64,000 bases of DNA from UBA6054 sp963975575 (GTDB lineage: Bacteria > Planctomycetota > Phycisphaerae > Phycisphaerales > UBA1924): assembly GCA_963975575.1 (NCBI GenBank), contig CAXBHL010000009.1, positions 1 through 64,000 of the forward strand. Reading direction: 5' to 3'. The position numbers were made by a program, and so were the translations under genes. The notes under the pieces are model-generated. The model had not been told where the DNA came from. It searched no databases and was given only the letters and a program-made list of their open reading frames with translations. Below are positions 52,195 through 63,165 of this stretch, one piece after another. How positions within the stretch are numbered: position 1 is the first letter of the stretch; each line of letters starts with the position of its first letter.

Positions 52195-54471
52195 GTGCCA
52201 ACGAAGTCACCATCCCGAGCTCCGGCCCGGTCGGCGGCCCGCGTCGCTGGCGCGGCGCGCGGACTCCACGCGCGCCGACGCCTGATCACGCTGGGCGGCT
52301 GGGCGGTTGCCCTCGCCCTGGGGGGGGCCCTGCTCGGCGTGCTGGGCGTTCGTCTCGCCATGGGGGCGGCGTGGTGGTGGGCGGTGCCGGTCGCGATGGC
52401 GGGTGCGGGCGGGCTGGTCGCGGTGGCGGCGGTCTGGCCGCGTCGCTGGTCGCTGGCGCACGCCGCGGGCGAGGTGGACCGGGCCAACGCCACCGATTCG
52501 GCCCTGCGGACCGCCCTGGAGATCGACGAAGCCGACGGCGACCCCGCCCTGGTCGCGATGGCCCGCGCCCGCGGCGAGCGGGTGGCCGCGAGCGCGGACC
52601 CGGCCCGTGCCGTGCCGCCGTCCCAACCGGACGGTTGGTGGTGGGCGATCGGGCTGGGGGCGGCGTGCCTGGTGGCCGGCCTGTTCGTGCCGCCCATCGA
52701 CCGCGCCGCGTCGATCCCGGATGCGGCGCCGCAGGTCCGGCGCGCCGCCGAGCAGGCCCAGACGGCGGTCACCGAGACCGCGGCGGTGGATCCGGCCGCG
52801 CTGCCCGATCCGGCGTCCTGGTCGCGGGTCCAGGAAGAACTCGAGGAACTCGAGAACGAGCTCCGGCGTGGCGAGGGGAACGCCGACGCCCCCGCGCGGA
52901 CGGCGGCCGCCCTCGACGCCGCCGCCGAGGAACTCGATCGGCAGAACGAGCTGGCGGCCCGGGAGCGGCAGGCCCTGCGCGACCGTGCCGACGCGTACCG
53001 CCCGGACGAGCGTCAAGGCGGCTCGGAGCTGTCCGAGCGGTTGGCCGACGCGCTGGCACGCAACGATCTGCTCGCCGCGGAAGAAGCGGCACGGGCCATC
53101 GACCAGGCCGCCGAGCGGATGACCGACGCGGAACGCGACGCGTTGATGCGGTCGCTCGAGGATCTCGCGTCCACGCTCGACCCGCCGCCGGCCGGGGATG
53201 ACCGGACGCCGTCCACGGAATCGGACCAGACTTCAGGAGCGATCCCGGAGCCGGAGCCCTCCGCGGCCGGGGCGGACCGGGAGCCCGCCTCCGAGCGACC
53301 TCCGGAAGTCGGCGACGAGCCGTCCCCTCCGGCGGAGCCCACCGGCACACCGAGAGCGGATGAGTCCGAGCGTGCCGAAGAGACACGGGCGGAGGAGGCC
53401 CCGCAGCCGCAGGATCGCCCGAGAACATTGCCGGAAGCGCTGCGCGATCGCGCCAACGAACTCCGCGAGCCGGACCGGGCGCGGGAGCCGCAAGACCAAG
53501 GGCAGGAAGGGCAGGACCAAGGCCAGCGTCGGTCGCCGGACGAGCGGCCAGGTTCGCAAGAGCCCGCCCCCTCGGAACAGACGGACGGTTCGCGCCGGGA
53601 CGGCCAGCGGCAGGATCCCGGGCAGCGCGAGCAGCCGGGAACGCAGCCGAGCCAGGAACAGGGCCAGGCGGAGGCGCAAGAGCAACCTCAGGAGCAGGGT
53701 TCGCCGCAGACCGAGCGAAACGGTCAGCAGCAGAGCCAGCAGGAAGGCCAGCAGCAACAGGGTCAGTCGCGGCAGGGCCAGCAACAAGGTCAGCAACAAG
53801 GCCAGCAACCGGACCAGACCCAGGGGCAGAAACAACCGGGACAGAACCCGGCCGAGCGTCCCTCCGACTCGGGTCCGCCGGGCCGGCAGCCCGGGCAACA
53901 GACCGGCGATCAAACGGAGGGTCGGACCGGCGAGCCTTCGGATGCCCCGGGCGAGCAGCGTGGCGCAGGCGAACCCCCGCCCGGCTCCGTCGAACGCGCG
54001 GTGCGTGACCTGCGCGGGCGTGAGCAGGCGCGCGAACAGAACCAGCGGGTCGCCGAATCGTTGCGCGAGCGGGCCCGAGACCTGATCGATCCCGGGGCGC
54101 GTGACCGTCCGGACGGCACCGGCGGCCCGGACGGCTCCGACGCGCCGATCACGCCCCGCGATTTCGCCGAGATCCCGCCCGACGCGTTCGAGCCGGTGGA
54201 CGCCTCGCGTCCGGCGCCGGCCGGGTCGGATGAGTCGTCCCGGGTCGTCGGCGAGTGGTTCGATCCGGACCGGACCGACGTGCCCGCGGGCGAACGCCGG
54301 GCCGCGGCCGGGGAGCTGCGTCGCGCGGCCCGCCGGGCCCGCGACGCCGTGGACAACCAGCAGGTGCCGAGGCGGTACCGCGATCTGATCCAGCGGGTCT
54401 TCGACCGCGTCGATCGCCGGGCCGAGGAAGTCGGCGGGCCCGTCGCCCCGCAGGGTGAGGACGCTCCGTGA
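52195..54471 (+). CDS. Membrane protein with Q/G-rich low-complexity region (DUF4175-like)
   Basis: A 758-residue protein. Three helices near the N terminus (about residues 28-78 and 145-165) are followed by helical segments, LEELENELRRGEGNADAPAR among them, then a long acidic/proline stretch and a glutamine/glycine run (about residues 450-575) with repeats of GQQQGQQ. A final domain (from ~640) has DFAEIPPDAFEPVDASRP and a helical end. Arrangement beside a VWA/GATase protein resembles planctomycete/Bacteroidetes DUF4175-VWA gene pairs, though I cannot prove the family. Its TGA overlaps the GTG of the next gene. Confidence 0.6.
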   Translation: MPTKSPSRAPARSAARVAGAARGLHARRRLITLGGWAVALALGGALLGVLGVRLAMGAAWWWAVPVAMAGAGGLVAVAAVWPRRWSLAHAAGEVDRANATDSALRTALEIDEADGDPALVAMARARGERVAASADPARAVPPSQPDGWWWAIGLGAACLVAGLFVPPIDRAASIPDAAPQVRRAAEQAQTAVTETAAVDPAALPDPASWSRVQEELEELENELRRGEGNADAPARTAAALDAAAEELDRQNELAARERQALRDRADAYRPDERQGGSELSERLADALARNDLLAAEEAARAIDQAAERMTDAERDALMRSLEDLASTLDPPPAGDDRTPSTESDQTSGAIPEPEPSAAGADREPASERPPEVGDEPSPPAEPTGTPRADESERAEETRAEEAPQPQDRPRTLPEALRDRANELREPDRAREPQDQGQEGQDQGQRRSPDERPGSQEPAPSEQTDGSRRDGQRQDPGQREQPGTQPSQEQGQAEAQEQPQEQGSPQTERNGQQQSQQEGQQQQGQSRQGQQQGQQQGQQPDQTQGQKQPGQNPAERPSDSGPPGRQPGQQTGDQTEGRTGEPSDAPGEQRGAGEPPPGSVERAVRDLRGREQAREQNQRVAESLRERARDLIDPGARDRPDGTGGPDGSDAPITPRDFAEIPPDAFEPVDASRPAPAGSDESSRVVGEWFDPDRTDVPAGERRAAAGELRRAARRARDAVDNQQVPRRYRDLIQRVFDRVDRRAEEVGGPVAPQGEDAP
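53607..53856 (+). repeat. CAG/CAA-GG tandem-like coding repeat (GQQQGQQ)
   Basis: Coding repeat within the preceding gene: many short units of CAGCAACAAGG type give QGQQQGQQ peptides. The number of units may vary between strains. Codon choice mixes CAG and CAA, so the run is not a pure trinucleotide slippage tract. Confidence 0.75.
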
Positions 54472-57446
54472 CCTGGAGCCTGGACGACCCTCGGTGGCTG
54501 GGCGTGGCGCTGGCCGGGGCGGCGTTTGTCGCGCTGGGTTGGCGTTGGCTGCGTGCCGTGCCGCCGATCCGCCGGGTTCCGGCGCTGGCGGCCCGGGTGT
54601 TGTTGTTGCTGGCCGTGGCGCTCGCGCTGGCGGGCCTGCACGCGGACCGCGAGGCCGACCGCGTGGCGGTGGTGGCGGTGGTGGACCTGTCCGGATCGGT
54701 CAACTCGTTCGCGGATTTCGGTCAGGACGCGAGCGGCAGGGCGATCACCGCGCAGGAGGCGGCGTGGGATCTGCTCGCCCGCGCGGCACGCGACCGCGGC
54801 GCGGACGACCCGTTCGGAATCGTGGTCTTCGACGGGCGGTCGGTCGCGCTGGCCACGCCCGGATCCGACAACCCGCTGGACCGCACGCCCTCGTTCACGC
54901 CCACGGACGGGACGGACATCCCCGGCGCGCTGCGCCTGGCGCGGGCGTTGCTTCCCGCCGACGCGCAGGGCCGTCTGGTGCTGATCTCCGACGGACGCTC
55001 GACCAGGGGCACGCCGGACGACATCTCTTCCGACGTGCCCGTTGACGTCGCCCCGGTGGAGTACCGCGTGCAGCGGGAGACCATCGTCGAGTCGTTCGAC
55101 CTGCCGGCGCGGGCCGCGTCCAACGCGGAGATCGACGGGCGGGCGGTCATCCGTTCCACCGGGCCCGCACGCGGCACGCTGACGGTGCTGCGCGACGGTC
55201 GACCGGTCGATCTCAGCCCCGGCGAGCCCGGCGACGGCGTGCGTGTCGAGTCCGAAGGCGGGCGTCTGGTCGTGCCGGTGCGCTTCCCCCTCCCGGACGG
55301 GCGCGTGCACCGCTACGAGGCGGTCTTCGAGCCCGACAGGGCCGAAGGGGAGAACGGCGCGGTGCTCTTCGGCGACACCTCGGCCGCGAACAACCGGGCG
55401 GGCGCGTTCACGATCACCCGCTCGCCGGGCGCGGTGCTGCTCGTCGACGGGACGGGTGCGGGCGAGGGCTCTTCGCTGGCAGGAACGCTGCGGGCCGCGG
55501 GGCGCGACGTCGAGGTCACCGCGCCCGCGGCTTTTCCCACGGACCTGCTCACGCTGGAGGGCTACGACCTCGTGGTGCTCGACGACGTGCCGATCGACGC
55601 GCTGCCCCGGGCGTCGGCCGACCGGCTCGACACATACGCCCGGTCCTTCGGCGGCGGTGTGCTCTTCGTCGGCGGCCGGTCCGCTCTGACCGCGGGCGGC
55701 TGGCGGGGATCGGCGATCGAGGACGCCCTGCCGGTGCAGCTCGAGATCCCGGACCGCGTCGTGATGCCCGAGGCGGCGGTCGTGTTCGTGCTCGACCGGT
55801 CCGGGTCCATGAGCCGCCCGGTGCTCGGTTCGTCCCGCTCGCAGCAGGAGATCGCCAACGCGGCGGCCGCGGGCGCCATCGACACCCTCGACCCGGGCGA
55901 CCTCGTCAGCGTCATCGCGTTCTCCAACAACCCGACGGTCGTGGTGCCGATGGGCCCGGTCGAGGACACGGACGCGGCCCGCGCCGCGGTGCTGGGCATC
56001 GGCAGCGGCGGGGGGACCAACCTCGCGCTGGCCCTGGACGCCGCCCGCGATCAACTGGCCGGGATCGAGAGCAAGACCCGGCACGTCATCGTGCTCAGCG
56101 ACGGCAACAGCCTCGAGCCCGAGCGGCTCGCCGGACTGGCGACCGCCCTGCGGGACTCGGGCGCCCGCGTTTCCACCATCGCCGTCGGCGACGACGCGGA
56201 CATGGACGCCCTGCGGACGGTCGCCGAGCGGGGCGGCGGCGTGTTCTACCGCGTCGTCAACCCCGCCGTGCTGCCCCAGGTGTTCATCCGCGCCGTGCGG
56301 GTGATGCGCGAGCCGGCCGTCCGCGACACACCCTTCGACCCGATCGTGCTCGACCCGGACGCCCCGGCCACAGCGGGCGTCGGTCCCATCCCCACGCTCG
56401 GCGGGATGGTGCTCTCGACGCGCCGCGACCGTGCGGCCACCCCGGTCGTCACGCCCGACGACGATCCGGTGGTGGCCTACTGGCCGGTCGAGCTCGGGCG
56501 CGTCGCGACCGTCACCACCGACGCTCAGGAGTGGTCGCGCGCGTGGGCGGGCTCGGCGGGTTATGCGCGATTCTGGACCAATCTCTCCGCGTGGACCGCC
56601 CGCGCCGTCGACGACACGCCCGGCGAGCTGCGCATGGTCGGCTCTGGCGATGCGGCGGATCTGGTGTACGAGGCGCAGACCAACGCCGGCGAGCCCATCG
56701 ACGCCCTGACGGTGACCGCGAACCTGTACATGCCCGACGGGTCCGTCCGCCCGACGCCGCTGCGCCAGACCGGGCCGGGGCGGTACGAGGCCACCGCCCG
56801 CAACCTGCCGCCCGGGGTCATCGTCGCGGCGGCGCGGGCCGAGACGGGCGAAGTGCGCCTGCCGCCGGCCATCGCGGGCGTGTCCGTCCGCGCCGGCGCG
56901 GAAGACCAGCACCTGTCCAGCGACGGGCCGGGGCTGGCCCGCCTGGCGGAGCGGACCGGCGGTCGGGTGCTCGACTGGACCACGCCGGCGGGACTGTTCC
57001 CGCGCGATCGCGCCCCGCGGGTGATCCGCAGCGCGCTGTGGCCGAGCCTGCTGACGGCGTCGATGGTGCTCTTCCTGCTCGACGTCGGCATGCGTCGCCT
57101 CGCCTGGGACCGCTGGGTCGAGTCCGCCCGCGAGGGGACTCTGGCCGCGACCGGCGGGACGGCGGGATCGTCGCTGGCGGGACTGCGCGCGGGCAGGGCG
57201 GCCCGCCCGGCCGCGTCCGCGATCGCGACGGACGCGGACGCCGAGCGTCGCCGCGCCGAACGAGAACGCGTCCGGCGCGAGATCGATCGGGCCCGGCGGG
57301 CGGCCGGTCGGCCAGCGCCGGCTTCCGGCGCTCCGACCACGCCGGAAGACGAACAACGCCCGGATCCGGCGGCAACGCCCGACGAGACCGACGGCGGTCT
57401 TCTGGCGGCCAAGCGCCGAGCACGCAAACGGTTCGAGGAAGGCTGA
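54468..57446 (+). CDS. VWA domain and GATase-like membrane protein
   Basis: A 992-residue protein starting with GTG (overlap with the preceding stop). Two N-terminal helices (~8-25 and ~40-58) precede a first von Willebrand A-like domain (VVAVVDLSGSVNSFADF, LVLISDGRSTRG). A beta segment and a GATase1-like fold (~320-405, GAVLLVDGTG, LEGYDLVVLDDV, GGGVLFVGGRSALTAGGWRG) follow, then a second VWA (~430-600) with the MIDAS motif FVLDRSGSMS. A membrane helix lies near residues 853-873, with a charged tail. VWA domains bind ligands through a metal site; the set fits a membrane-anchored assembly or stress complex. Confidence 0.85.
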   Translation: MTWSLDDPRWLGVALAGAAFVALGWRWLRAVPPIRRVPALAARVLLLLAVALALAGLHADREADRVAVVAVVDLSGSVNSFADFGQDASGRAITAQEAAWDLLARAARDRGADDPFGIVVFDGRSVALATPGSDNPLDRTPSFTPTDGTDIPGALRLARALLPADAQGRLVLISDGRSTRGTPDDISSDVPVDVAPVEYRVQRETIVESFDLPARAASNAEIDGRAVIRSTGPARGTLTVLRDGRPVDLSPGEPGDGVRVESEGGRLVVPVRFPLPDGRVHRYEAVFEPDRAEGENGAVLFGDTSAANNRAGAFTITRSPGAVLLVDGTGAGEGSSLAGTLRAAGRDVEVTAPAAFPTDLLTLEGYDLVVLDDVPIDALPRASADRLDTYARSFGGGVLFVGGRSALTAGGWRGSAIEDALPVQLEIPDRVVMPEAAVVFVLDRSGSMSRPVLGSSRSQQEIANAAAAGAIDTLDPGDLVSVIAFSNNPTVVVPMGPVEDTDAARAAVLGIGSGGGTNLALALDAARDQLAGIESKTRHVIVLSDGNSLEPERLAGLATALRDSGARVSTIAVGDDADMDALRTVAERGGGVFYRVVNPAVLPQVFIRAVRVMREPAVRDTPFDPIVLDPDAPATAGVGPIPTLGGMVLSTRRDRAATPVVTPDDDPVVAYWPVELGRVATVTTDAQEWSRAWAGSAGYARFWTNLSAWTARAVDDTPGELRMVGSGDAADLVYEAQTNAGEPIDALTVTANLYMPDGSVRPTPLRQTGPGRYEATARNLPPGVIVAAARAETGEVRLPPAIAGVSVRAGAEDQHLSSDGPGLARLAERTGGRVLDWTTPAGLFPRDRAPRVIRSALWPSLLTASMVLFLLDVGMRRLAWDRWVESAREGTLAATGGTAGSSLAGLRAGRAARPAASAIATDADAERRRAERERVRREIDRARRAAGRPAPASGAPTTPEDEQRPDPAATPDETDGGLLAAKRRARKRFEEG

Positions 57447-57471
57447 GGGCGACCGGCGACGGACGGGACGC

Positions 57472-59145
<1,674 letters not shown>

Positions 59146-59153
59146 CGGGTGTC

Positions 59154-59159
59154 AGTTTA
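59154..59159 (-). promoter_or_regulatory. TAAACT -10 box, histidine kinase (TTG start)
   Basis: On the minus strand TAAACT ends 8 nt before the TTG at 59145. No Shine-Dalgarno sequence is present. Confidence 0.55.
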
Positions 59160-59317
59160 GGGAAGGCCGCAGCCGCGTGCGCCCGGCAAAGAATCGGGCC
59201 AAATCCCGCCTCCGAGGCCGGAAGTGCTTGTGCGGCAACCGCCTACCATGCATACTGGCTCGGAGGAGCCCAGAGCAAGGTCACCCACGGCCCGGCCGGG
59301 CCCAGGAGCAGTCTGAG

Positions 59318-61033
59318 ATGCGCAGAGCCGCCGCGTTCGTGTCCACGGGTTTGTTTGCGATCACGCTGGCCGCGGGGGCGGCCGCCGCGACGGACGATCC
59401 GTACGCCCCGCCCGCCGGCTACTACGACGGCGCGACCGGGACGGGCGCGACGCTCAAGAGCCAGCTCGGCACGGCGATGACCGCCGGCCACATCCTGCGC
59501 TCGTACGGCGATTACCGGTACGCCGCCCGGTTCACCGACACCGACCCCAACGACCCGACCCGCATCATCCTCGTTTACAACGGCGTGTCGGTCTCGGCCA
59601 ACTGGGACGCGGGCGCGACCTGGAACCGCGAGCACGTCTGGCCCCAGTCGCTCCAGCCCGGCTCGGCGTCCAACAGCAGCACCGGCAACCTCGGCGACCC
59701 GCACGCCCTCCGCCCGGCCAACCCCTCGATCAACTCCTCCCGCGGCAACAAGCCCTTCGGCGATGCCGACACCACCGGCGGCCACCGGAGCCTGGGCGCG
59801 TACTACTTCCCGGGCGACACCGACAAGGGCGACATCGCCCGCAGCCTCTTCTACTCCGATACCCGCTACGCGTCCACGGGCCTCCGTCTGGTGGACACCT
59901 TCCCGTCCGGGTTCCAGATGGGCGGCCTGACGGCGCTGGTCGCCTGGCACTACCTCGACACGCCCGACGAGTTCGAGCGCCGGCGCAACCACGCGGTCTC
60001 GAGCCCGTCGCTGAACCCCCAGTACTTCACCAACAACCGCAACGCGTTCGTGGACCTGCCCGGCGTGGTGTGGTCGATCTACGTGAATCAGCAGAACGAC
60101 AGCACCCTGTGGGTCGGCGCTTCGCCCGACGCGGACGGGGCGTCCTCGCAGACGGTGGTGTTCAACACCCTGGTCGGCGGCGACGCCGGGTCGGCGGTGG
60201 TCACGCTCAACAAGTCCGGGTCCGCGGGCACGTACTTCGGCGTCACGGTCGACGGCCCCGCCACCTCGTCGCTGACCGGCATCCACAACGCGTTCCCGAT
60301 CGGCACCGCCGACACCCAGCGCAGCCTGACCGTCGGCCCCGCCCCGGGCGCGACCGACCTGGCGGGCGCGTTCGACGCGACCGTGACCATCGACAATCTC
60401 GACGTGACGCTGCAGGGCGGCGCGGGCGTGGGTGGCAACGACGCCGACGACCTGATCCGGGTTGAACTCAACGTCTACGAGCCGGCGACGGCCTCCTTCG
60501 ACCCCGCCTCCGGCGTGGACGAGATCATGATCGACCTGGGCGTGATCGCGCTGGGCTCGGGCGACGCGGCCGCCGCGTTCGACCTGTACAACATCGCCCC
60601 GGTCGGCACCGGCGCCCCCATGGACATCGACCTCGTCTCGGGCGTCGGCGACACGGCCCGACTGACCGTCGGGTTCACGCCCGTGGTCTCCCTGCCGGCC
60701 GGCGACGGCGAGCTGTTCCTGGCCGGCCTGTCCGACGACGCCGAGGGCGACTTCGAGGCCGTCTACACCTTCCGCGCCTTCAACGACCGGGGCCTGTTCG
60801 CCCAGCCGGGCCCCGGCCAGGACCTGACCCTCCGCCTCTTCGGCACCGTCGGCGCCGGCGTGTGCGTGCCCGACCTGGCGGCCCCGTTCGGCACGCTCAA
60901 CTTCTTCGATCTGGCGGCCTACCTAAACCTGTTCTCGAACCAGGACCCAGCCGCCGACCTGAACGGCGACACGCTGATCAACTTCTTCGACGTGAGCCTG
61001 TACCTGACGCTGTTCAACGCCGGCTGCCCCTGA
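59318..61033 (+). CDS. Secreted endonuclease I-like protein with C-terminal dockerin
   Basis: A 571-residue exported protein. Signal peptide at about residues 1-24 (FVSTGLFAITLAAGAAAA). Residues ~25-270 are an endonuclease I domain: TWNREHVWPQSLQ, GNLGDPHALRPANPSINSSR and GNKPFG, the order seen in EndoI nucleases with the REHVWP catalytic site. A beta-rich region follows (~275-520). The last ~45 residues form a GC-type dockerin (FFDLAAYLNLFSNQDPAADL, NGDTLINFFDVSLYLTLFNA, GC near the end), with two calcium-loop-like repeats. An AGGAGC Shine-Dalgarno sequence precedes the ATG; a TACCAT candidate -10 lies near 59246. Confidence 0.85.
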   Translation: MRRAAAFVSTGLFAITLAAGAAAATDDPYAPPAGYYDGATGTGATLKSQLGTAMTAGHILRSYGDYRYAARFTDTDPNDPTRIILVYNGVSVSANWDAGATWNREHVWPQSLQPGSASNSSTGNLGDPHALRPANPSINSSRGNKPFGDADTTGGHRSLGAYYFPGDTDKGDIARSLFYSDTRYASTGLRLVDTFPSGFQMGGLTALVAWHYLDTPDEFERRRNHAVSSPSLNPQYFTNNRNAFVDLPGVVWSIYVNQQNDSTLWVGASPDADGASSQTVVFNTLVGGDAGSAVVTLNKSGSAGTYFGVTVDGPATSSLTGIHNAFPIGTADTQRSLTVGPAPGATDLAGAFDATVTIDNLDVTLQGGAGVGGNDADDLIRVELNVYEPATASFDPASGVDEIMIDLGVIALGSGDAAAAFDLYNIAPVGTGAPMDIDLVSGVGDTARLTVGFTPVVSLPAGDGELFLAGLSDDAEGDFEAVYTFRAFNDRGLFAQPGPGQDLTLRLFGTVGAGVCVPDLAAPFGTLNFFDLAAYLNLFSNQDPAADLNGDTLINFFDVSLYLTLFNAGCP

Positions 61034-61052
61034 TCCCGCCCGACGCGTCCCC

Positions 61053-61058
61053 TACGAT
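61053..61058 (+). promoter_or_regulatory. TACGAT -10 box, miaB (near-leaderless)
   Basis: TACGAT ends 8 nt before the miaB ATG at 61067, with no Shine-Dalgarno sequence between. Confidence 0.5.
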
Positions 61059-61066
61059 CCGGTCCC

Positions 61067-62728
61067 ATGACCCAGAAGCGCGTCTATCTCGAGACCTTCG
61101 GCTGCCAGATGAACGAGCTCGACTCCGAGCTGGTCGCCGGACGGCTCGCGTCGCTGGGCTATGTGTTCACCCCCGACCCGGACCGGGCCGACATCGTCCT
61201 CTATAACACGTGCTCCGTCCGGGAGCGGGCCGAGCAGAAGGTCTGGTCCCGCCTGGGCGCGCTCAAGGCCGACAAGGCCGAACGCCCGGGCCTGGTGGTG
61301 GGGGTGCTCGGCTGCATGGCCGAACGCGACGGCGCCGACCTGATGAAGCGGATGCCCGTCGTCGACCTCATGTGCGGCCCGGCCGAACTCGACAAGCTCC
61401 CCGCCCTGCTCGACAACGCCGTCCGCACGCGGGCCTCGCTCGTGTCCGACGACCCGGCCCTGGCGGCGGGCCGCTCCGCGCGGGTGGCGGCCCTGCAGGG
61501 CTCCGCCTCGCGCCGCTCCTCCACGCTCGCCGCCGCCGAGGACCACCTGGAGATGCTCGACCTCTCCCGGGCCGTGTCCCCGACCGACACCGACTCCAAA
61601 CGGTCGGCGTACGTCCGCATCACCCGCGGCTGCAACAAGTTCTGCACCTACTGCGTCGTCCCGCACACCCGCGGGGCGGAGATCCACCGCCCGCCAGAGC
61701 ACATCATCGACGAGTGCAAGAAGCTCGCCGACGCCGGCGTGATCGAGATCACCCTGCTCGGCCAGACCGTCAACCACTACCGCTTCGAGCACGGCTCGGC
61801 CGTGCTGGTCGACGGCGTGACCCAGCCGCAGAAGGGCCGCACCTACAAGGGCAGCCACCACCGCGACGCCTTCGCCGGCGCGAACACCACCACCTTCGCC
61901 GACCTGCTCCGGCGCATCCACGACGAGGTCCCCGCCGTCCAGCGCCTGCGGTTCGTGACCAGCTACCCCCGCGACTTCGGCGACGACGTGCTGGAGGTCA
62001 TCCGCGACCACCCCCGCCTGTGCCGCTACCTGCACGTGCCCGCCCAGTCCGGTTCGGACCGCATGCTCAAGATGATGAACCGCGGCTACACCATCGGCGA
62101 GTACTACGAGTTCGTCGACCGGGCCCGCGCCATCCTGCACCAGCCGGAGATCGGCCGCCCGCTGATGATCTCCGGCGACGTCATCGTCGGCTTCCCCACC
62201 GAGACCGAGGAGGACCACCAGGCCACGAAGGACATGCTGGTCCGCTCCCGCTGCAAAAACCAGTTCATCTTCAAGTACTCCCCCCGCCCCGGCACCGTCG
62301 CCTACGACAGGATCCCCGACGACATCCCGGACGCGGTCAAACGACGGCGCAACAACGAGCTGCTCGCCCTGCAGAGCGAAATCTCCGACTCGATCGGCCG
62401 CGAGCAGATCGGCCGCCGCTTCGAGGTGTTCGTCGAGGGGATCAGCCGGGCGGAGATGAAGAAGCGGGGCGCCGACGTCAAGCCCGGCTCGGGCATGGTG
62501 GGCATCACCGTGGGCGGGCGTGATCCGTCCGCCGTCGCCACCCTTGAGCTGCCCGACTCCGCCGAGACCGTCCAGCTCTCGGGCCGCACCGATACCGACC
62601 TGATCGTGTTCTTCGAGGCCCCGAGCGGCGTGGCCGCCAAGTCGCTGCTCGGGCGCATCGTGGCCGTGGACGTGACGGGCGCCGACCACCTGGCCCTGAC
62701 GGGCGAGTTGGCCGGGCCGCCGGCCTGA
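61067..62728 (+). CDS. miaB: tRNA-2-methylthio-N6-dimethylallyladenosine synthase
   Basis: A 553-residue methylthiotransferase that adds a 2-methylthio group to i6A37 of tRNA. The N-terminal cluster cysteines are C13, C49 and C83 (FGCQMNELDSELV, NTCSVRERAEQKV, LGCMAERDGADL). The radical SAM cluster is CNKFCTYCVVPHTRG (C189, C193, C196), with LLGQTVNHY and HVPAQSGSDRMLKMMNRGYT after it. A TRAM domain ends the protein. It is about 90-100 residues longer than typical MiaB (450-470), from loops near residues 125-185 and 240-280. Confidence 0.95.
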   Translation: MTQKRVYLETFGCQMNELDSELVAGRLASLGYVFTPDPDRADIVLYNTCSVRERAEQKVWSRLGALKADKAERPGLVVGVLGCMAERDGADLMKRMPVVDLMCGPAELDKLPALLDNAVRTRASLVSDDPALAAGRSARVAALQGSASRRSSTLAAAEDHLEMLDLSRAVSPTDTDSKRSAYVRITRGCNKFCTYCVVPHTRGAEIHRPPEHIIDECKKLADAGVIEITLLGQTVNHYRFEHGSAVLVDGVTQPQKGRTYKGSHHRDAFAGANTTTFADLLRRIHDEVPAVQRLRFVTSYPRDFGDDVLEVIRDHPRLCRYLHVPAQSGSDRMLKMMNRGYTIGEYYEFVDRARAILHQPEIGRPLMISGDVIVGFPTETEEDHQATKDMLVRSRCKNQFIFKYSPRPGTVAYDRIPDDIPDAVKRRRNNELLALQSEISDSIGREQIGRRFEVFVEGISRAEMKKRGADVKPGSGMVGITVGGRDPSAVATLELPDSAETVQLSGRTDTDLIVFFEAPSGVAAKSLLGRIVAVDVTGADHLALTGELAGPPA

Positions 62729-62733
62729 CCCGC

Positions 62734-63165
62734 TCAGCCGCCGGCGCCCACCGCCCGTTCGTACCGGCGCAGCGCCGTCGCCCGGCGCCGCCCGGGCGCG
62801 AACTCCACCGCCACCACGTCCACCCGGATCGGGCGCCCACGCACCCGTTCCTCCCGCTGCAACGCCCGCACCAGTTGCAGCAGCTTCTGGCGTTTGGCGT
62901 GGGTGATCGCGTCCTCCGGACGCCGCCCGTCGCCCCGCCCGATGCGGGCCTTGACCTCGACGACGACGAACTCGCCCGTCTTGCGGTCACGGCACAGCAG
63001 GTCGATCTCGCCCGGGCCCAGCTTCAGATTCCGCGCGATCACGCGGCAGCCCGCCCGGCGCATCGCCCGGGCCGCGGCCCGCTCGCCGCGCACCCAGACC
63101 CCGCGCTGGTCCTCCCGCGGGTGCCACCAGTGCAGCCGCGCCGGCCGTCCCCGCCCCGCGTTCAT
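62734..63165 (-). CDS. YraN/UPF0102 family protein
   Basis: A 143-residue protein of the restriction-endonuclease-like fold. It contains RGERAAARAMRRAGCRVIAR and the nuclease-like GEIDLLCRDRKTGEFVVVEV followed by KAR, matching the D...ExK arrangement. YraN has a supposed DNA-related role that is not settled. Its ATG overlaps the stop of the upstream SurA-like gene (ATGA), and it converges with miaB. Confidence 0.85.
   Translation of the reverse strand: MNAGRGRPARLHWWHPREDQRGVWVRGERAAARAMRRAGCRVIARNLKLGPGEIDLLCRDRKTGEFVVVEVKARIGRGDGRRPEDAITHAKRQKLLQLVRALQREERVRGRPIRVDVVAVEFAPGRRRATALRRYERAVGAGG

Noticed and set aside
53910..57356. Long minus-strand open frame (1148 codons) opposite the VWA gene
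   Set aside because: Arg/Gly/Asp-rich shadow of a real GC-rich gene, with no start signal or domain.
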